In this document: one piece after another, positions 51,656 through 54,104 of the stretch
Layout: each line of letters starts with the position of its first letter
Position numbering within the stretch: the stretch's first letter is position 1
Assembly (NCBI GenBank): GCA_013361525.1
Contig: JABFXY010000210.1
Coordinates: forward strand, 1 to 54,104
Reading direction: 5' to 3'
Origin: Polyangiaceae bacterium
Lineage (GTDB): Bacteria > Myxococcota_A > Polyangia > Polyangiales > Polyangiaceae
DNA: 54,104 nt
The notes under the pieces: model-generated
What the model saw: the letters and a program-made list of their open reading frames with translations, nothing else
Database searches by the model: none
Told to the model about the DNA's origin: nothing
Made by a program: the position numbers and the translations under genes

Positions 51656-53006
51656 AGAACGGAGCGGTGAAGATGGCGGCGCGGGCAGGCGCCGTGTCAT
51701 TCGGGCATCGGTACATCAACGCCGCGGTCATGTTCGCACCGGCCGCATCGGTCGCGGCGGCGACGCCCCAGCTCTCGGTCTCGCTCATCTTCGGGTCTTC
51801 GTAGGTGTCGACGGTCCAATGGTCGCCGTCGTCGGGGGGAGCCCCAAGCTTGAGGAACATTGCGTGGCTGCTGCTCGTCGCTTCCTTTGTGAAGCCTGAT
51901 ACGACGGCGGTCAGGCCATTGCTCGAGATTCCGAACACACCACCATTGGGGCGAGGCACGCCGGCGTCTTGCATGACGTCGAGCTGGATGTCGTCAGTCG
52001 TGAATTGAGTGATCTCGATGGGGTCGCCGTTCGTCATCGTCCCACCCGCAGCGCGGATCGACCCGACCGAGCTCGCAGTCAGCACGGCCGTTTGCTGCGT
52101 ATAGGTCGGGTAGTTCGGGCTGCCGTCGTAGGTGATGCAACTGGTGCCCCCAAAACAGATGTCGAAGAACTCGCCCTCTCGCATCGCGAGCGACGGGTCG
52201 AAAACCTGCTGCCCGAGGTTTTCTCCGACGCCGGTGACCCCCTTCAAACTGAAGGTCAACACCGCGAATCGGCTGCTCTGTCCGAGATCGACGGAGTCTC
52301 CATTGCACGAGAGCGCCGCATTGGGGTCGTCATACGTTACCGCGACAGCGGGCGAGTCCACTCGAACCGCGAGCGCGCCGCCGGTGAATGCGCCCTGCGA
52401 GACAGTGCAGGTCTTGATGGGGACCGTTGCCAGCGTGTCGGCGTAGAACGGGTGCACGGTGACCTCATCCGCCCCGACGGCGAGCGCGGTTACCGTGATG
52501 CCCGCTCTGACAATGCGCAGCTTCGTGATCGAGTCGGGAAGCGGGTGTTGGACAATGCCGCTCACCGGGTCGAGCTTGAGGATGAACGAGCCGGTGAGCT
52601 CGTTGGTATCCGCGGCGTACGTCACCTCGGATCCTGGGGTCGCGTGACCCACGACGAACACGGAGTCGCCGTCTCCCTCTGAGGGGATCACGACCATTCC
52701 GTCGATCGCGTCGTCGGCCCCGGCGAATGAAAACGTCGCGAAAGGCGCAGGGGTCAGCGGCGGGCACGATGGCTCGGCTCCGCCCCCGCCCCCGCCACCG
52801 CCACCGCCACCGCCACCTGTTGAAGTCGACGACGTGTCGCTCGTGGTCTGCGTCGACGAGCTCGTCATCGTCCCGGTGGACGAGCCACCTTCGCCGATCG
52901 GATCGAAGTCGGTGACGACGAAACACCCCGTGCCCAGCCCCGAAAACGACGCCCCGGCGAGGAGACCGACGGCGAGGAAGGGCAGCTTAAAACGCGCCAT
53001 GGACAC
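51654..53006 (-). CDS. Lipoprotein of cassette D
   Basis: The product is 450 residues from GTG 53006, or 448 from ATG 53000; either overlaps the end of the TPR gene. The signal ends GLGTGC and is followed by FVVTDFDPIGEGG, a DFD-type segment shared in style with the lipoproteins at 24334 and 26064, then a Ser/Thr and poly-Gly linker of 13 glycines. The rest is beta-rich, with propeller-like units (SVFVVGHATPG, VFGISSNGLTAVVSGF). No catalytic motif seen. Confidence 0.72.
   Translation of the reverse strand: MSMARFKLPFLAVGLLAGASFSGLGTGCFVVTDFDPIGEGGSSTGTMTSSSTQTTSDTSSTSTGGGGGGGGGGGGGAEPSCPPLTPAPFATFSFAGADDAIDGMVVIPSEGDGDSVFVVGHATPGSEVTYAADTNELTGSFILKLDPVSGIVQHPLPDSITKLRIVRAGITVTALAVGADEVTVHPFYADTLATVPIKTCTVSQGAFTGGALAVRVDSPAVAVTYDDPNAALSCNGDSVDLGQSSRFAVLTFSLKGVTGVGENLGQQVFDPSLAMREGEFFDICFGGTSCITYDGSPNYPTYTQQTAVLTASSVGSIRAAGGTMTNGDPIEITQFTTDDIQLDVMQDAGVPRPNGGVFGISSNGLTAVVSGFTKEATSSSHAMFLKLGAPPDDGDHWTVDTYEDPKMSETESWGVAAATDAAGANMTAALMYRCPNDTAPARAAIFTAPF
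52780..52818. repeat. Trinucleotide/hexanucleotide run encoding poly-Gly
   Basis: A run of CCGCCA/CCGCCC-like units encodes the 13 consecutive glycines of the cassette D lipoprotein linker. Slippage would change length in frame. Confidence 0.6.
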
Positions 53007-53991
53007 TCACGCCCGCGAAGCCCGGACCGGCAGTGGGGACGACGATCGCGGTGGCGTCTACCGTGTACTCCGGACGCGGGACGAGGATCATGATCACGCC
53101 CGTGCCGAGCGCGGCGAGCCCGGTCCCCCAGAGCACGGCGTTCGGGATCTCGAGCGCTTCGCCGAGCGCGCGCGCGTCCTCCTCCGAAGCGCATCGATCG
53201 TCGCCCGAGGGCTGAGGGCAGCCGTGGTACGCGGCGTCGTTCGCCAGCATGATCGAGCCGGTGATCACCGCGGCGACGGTCGTCGCGGCGCCCACGCCGC
53301 CGATGATCCAGCCAGCGATGACGCGCTCTTCACCGCCGAGCTCCGTCTTCGTTTGCGGCTGTCTGGACCGCCGCGTCCCGAGGGTCGACTCCGGCGTCGG
53401 GGCCGGCGTCGGTTCCACGATGGGTGCGCCGACCGACACCTCCACCGTCTTGACCTCCTTGTCCTCGAGCACGACGGTCGTCGTCGCTGGTGCGCGCTTG
53501 GGCGCCGTGACCACGATCGCATTCGCCCCCGGATCGACGGGCGTCCGCACGCCGATCGAGACGGCGGTGCCGTTCACCGTCACGTGGACGTCCGCCGGGG
53601 CATCACTCACGAGCTTCACCGTGAGCTTGGGCATTGCGCCGAGGAGCTCCAACCGCTTCGCGGTGGCGGCGGTTGCGCGCGGATCCTCCGTTGCGACCTG
53701 GCCGAGCCCCGCGTCGAGCCAGGAGATCGCCTTCACGAAGTGCCCCTGTTTTTCCTCGCATGCCGAGAGGTTGAAGGCGCGGCCGGCGGACGGCGCCTTG
53801 TCCCAGCTCTCCTTGAACTTCGCGCACGCGCCCGCGTAGTCGCCGGCCGTCATCAGCGCGCGTCCTTCGTCGAACGACGGATCGCTCGGCTGCGCCGAGG
53901 CGGGTGGCACCGCCGCGAAGAGGGCGACGATGGCGGACAAGGTGAAGCAGACCGTGCGGAGCGCCTCCCGAAAGCGAGCGAGCGATCTCAT
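52987..53991 (-). CDS. TPR / PEGA-like membrane protein (cassette D)
   Basis: The product is 334 residues from ATG 53991, where a signal peptide starts (ending PPASA); upstream in-frame ATGs lack it. TPR-like helices (GRALMTAGDYAGACAKF, then FNLSACEEKQGHF) are followed by a PEGA-like domain (DVHVTVNGTAVSIGVRTPV) and two transmembrane helices flanking a loop with CPQPSGDDRC. The stop overlaps the lipoprotein start by 14-20 bases. The architecture equals the TPR proteins of cassettes A-C, so a kinase gene is expected just right of the window. Confidence 0.75.
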   Translation of the reverse strand: MRSLARFREALRTVCFTLSAIVALFAAVPPASAQPSDPSFDEGRALMTAGDYAGACAKFKESWDKAPSAGRAFNLSACEEKQGHFVKAISWLDAGLGQVATEDPRATAATAKRLELLGAMPKLTVKLVSDAPADVHVTVNGTAVSIGVRTPVDPGANAIVVTAPKRAPATTTVVLEDKEVKTVEVSVGAPIVEPTPAPTPESTLGTRRSRQPQTKTELGGEERVIAGWIIGGVGAATTVAAVITGSIMLANDAAYHGCPQPSGDDRCASEEDARALGEALEIPNAVLWGTGLAALGTGVIMILVPRPEYTVDATAIVVPTAGPGFAGVSVHGAF

Positions 53992-54104
53992 AGGTTCGCG
54001 TAAACGCGGATGATGATAGGCCATCCGGACGTCAGTTAGGATCCGAGAGATCGATCCCACGCGACGTCGGCTGGGTCGTCGGCGGGGTATGCGGCGTGGG
54101 TGTC

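Overview
The window looks like a chromosomal segment of a myxobacterium of the Polyangiales (Sorangiineae) type. This is an inference from gene content, not a database match. The supporting signs are high GC, very many exported lipoproteins with Gly/Ser-rich linkers after the lipobox cysteine, eukaryote-like Ser/Thr kinases, FHA-domain sigma-54 activators, and a MYXO-CTERM-like C-terminal tag on one lyase. I saw no tRNA, rRNA, CRISPR, insertion sequence or phage genes.

Layout. 0-4 kb: four plus-strand exported proteins (zinc metalloprotease, V8/trypsin-like protease, protein-glutaminase-like enzyme, unknown lipoprotein), then a small zinc-ribbon gene on the minus strand. 4-10 kb: divergent GST and AraC-type regulator, several lipoproteins, a two-haem-motif cytochrome-like lipoprotein and a small membrane protein. 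10.3-16.6 kb (cassette A, minus strand): Ser/Thr kinase, TPR/PEGA-like membrane protein, FHA-sigma54 activator, LamG-like lipoprotein, polysaccharide lyase with a MYXO-CTERM-like tail. 16.8-20 kb: menB, an IgGFc-binding-domain protein, a DUF1993 protein. 20-24.2 kb (cassette B): kinase and TPR/PEGA-like gene on the minus strand, divergent from a second FHA-sigma54 activator. 24.2-33.8 kb: after a tandem 24-bp repeat and a sigma-54-like promoter, an eight-gene plus-strand run of beta-helix lipoprotein, lamin-tail lipoprotein, M23 peptidase, DUF3616-like lipoprotein and PL7 alginate lyase, ending in cassette C (kinase, TPR/PEGA-like, lipoprotein). 33.8-39.5 kb: a beta-propeller-like lipoprotein coupled to a five-haem-motif cytochrome, then three lipoprotein genes that share a repeated 5' leader. 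39.6-46.7 kb: alpha/beta hydrolase, FG-GAP lipoprotein, secreted protein, and a MarR-SDR-MFS locus with two palindromic operators. 46.8-54 kb: hypothetical lipoproteins, a winged-helix-like protein, several gene relics, and at the right edge a fourth TPR/PEGA-like plus lipoprotein pair (cassette D), whose kinase may lie just outside the window.

Most interesting is the recurring cassette of kinase, TPR/PEGA-like membrane protein, (FHA activator) and exported glycan-binding or glycan-cleaving lipoproteins. It suggests phospho-signalling that controls sigma-54 expression of a surface polysaccharide toolkit. Kinases and FHA activators of these families are known in myxobacteria. The repeated arrangement with TPR/PEGA-like partners and lyases, and the candidate cis elements, are what I consider possibly undescribed.
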